A program made the position numbers and the translations under genes. A stretch of 7,528 bases of DNA from Clostridia bacterium (GTDB lineage: Bacteria > Bacillota_A > Clostridia > TANB77 > CAG-508), in assembly GCA_022791475.1 (NCBI GenBank), contig JAAVZD010000074.1:1-7528 (forward strand), given 5' to 3'. This document shows, piece by piece, positions 7,203 to 7,528 of this stretch (within the stretch, counting starts at the first letter, position 1; each line of letters begins with the position of its first letter). The notes beneath the pieces were generated by a model. The model was given only the letters and a program-made list of their open reading frames with translations. It was not told where the DNA came from and ran no database searches.

Positions 7203-7528
7203 TCAATCCTTGGGGGACTGTATCCAAAGATAAGCAGTGTGATTCCCCACCGATGTGGAGCGGCAGAATCGATAGCCCAGCTGGTCAAAGGCCTGGAGAT
7301 CCTCCGGGCTTTTGATTTGGTTCTCCGCCAGCCAGCGTACCATCTGCCCACGGGCCATTTTGCACTTGGTGCCTTTCTCAATGACCTTGCCGTCTTTCAA
7401 TTCTCCAAAGACGCAGGTGACAAACTGCACCGTTTTAGGCAGATGAGCCTCCACCGCTTTGCTGTACTCCTTGGAGGCCAGATTCAGCACTACGTCTGTC
7501 TCAGAGGCCAACTGTCGGGCCAGGCGGC
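7203..7528 (-). CDS. yaaA: YaaA-family (UPF0246/DUF328) peroxide-stress protein, C-terminal part
   Basis: The frame reads leftward from the right edge to a TGA at 7205-7203; about 107 codons are visible and the start lies outside the window. A TTG at 7511 is internal, since the frame continues upstream as RLARQLASETD. The segments VVLNLASKEYSKAV, KCKMARGQMVRWLAENQI and LGYRF match the C-terminal half of YaaA as I recall it from E. coli (VVINLASDEYFKSV, KKARGLMSRF, EGYFF). E. coli YaaA is a cytoplasmic protein that limits damage from hydrogen peroxide by lowering free iron; the role in this organism is inferred from family. The gene converges on the restriction operon and shares its terminator. 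It looks like an ordinary chromosomal gene flanking the accessory region. Confidence 0.88.
   Translation of the reverse strand, partial: RLARQLASETDVVLNLASKEYSKAVEAHLPKTVQFVTCVFGELKDGKVIEKGTKCKMARGQMVRWLAENQIKSPEDLQAFDQLGYRFCRSTSVGNHTAYLWIQSPKD

Overview
The window looks like a chromosomal accessory (defence) region of a Bacillota/Clostridia-type bacterium. The evidence is the strong GGAGG ribosome-binding sites, tightly packed and overlapping genes on one strand, mixed base composition, and protein sequences of the kind found in gut Clostridia. The assignment to class rests on style and recalled family resemblance, not on a marker gene.

From 1 to 6924 there is one co-directional operon on the + strand. 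In order it holds the C-terminal end of a SNF2-type helicase (cut by the window edge), a DUF4391 protein, a small AT-rich four-helix membrane protein, a type III DNA methyltransferase gene (mod) broken by a one-base frameshift, and an intact type III restriction subunit (res). The genes are separated by only a few bases or overlap, and most carry their Shine-Dalgarno sequence in or beside the previous stop codon. Helicase + DUF4391 + Mod + Res reads as an extended type III restriction-modification locus. Mod would supply sequence recognition and N6-adenine methylation, and Res the ATP-driven translocation and cleavage. The helicase and DUF4391 protein are accessory factors of unknown role.

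Two features stand out. First, mod is mosaic: GC-rich ends flank an AT-rich middle of about 1 kb (roughly 2371-3370) that carries the target-recognition region, and the neighbouring membrane-protein gene is equally AT-rich. Second, the mod frame is lost at an A-run at 3020-3023. This separates the catalytic DPPY motif from the SAM-binding FSGS motif, so as written the methyltransferase is inactive and Res has no recognition partner.

From 6925 to 7202 there is no clear conserved gene. The region holds two very small candidate reading frames with Shine-Dalgarno sequences, a hairpin that would hide one of those sites, and a strong 13-bp terminator hairpin. From 7203 to the right edge, on the - strand, lies the C-terminal part of a YaaA-family gene, an ordinary chromosomal gene that converges on the operon and probably marks the edge of the accessory segment.
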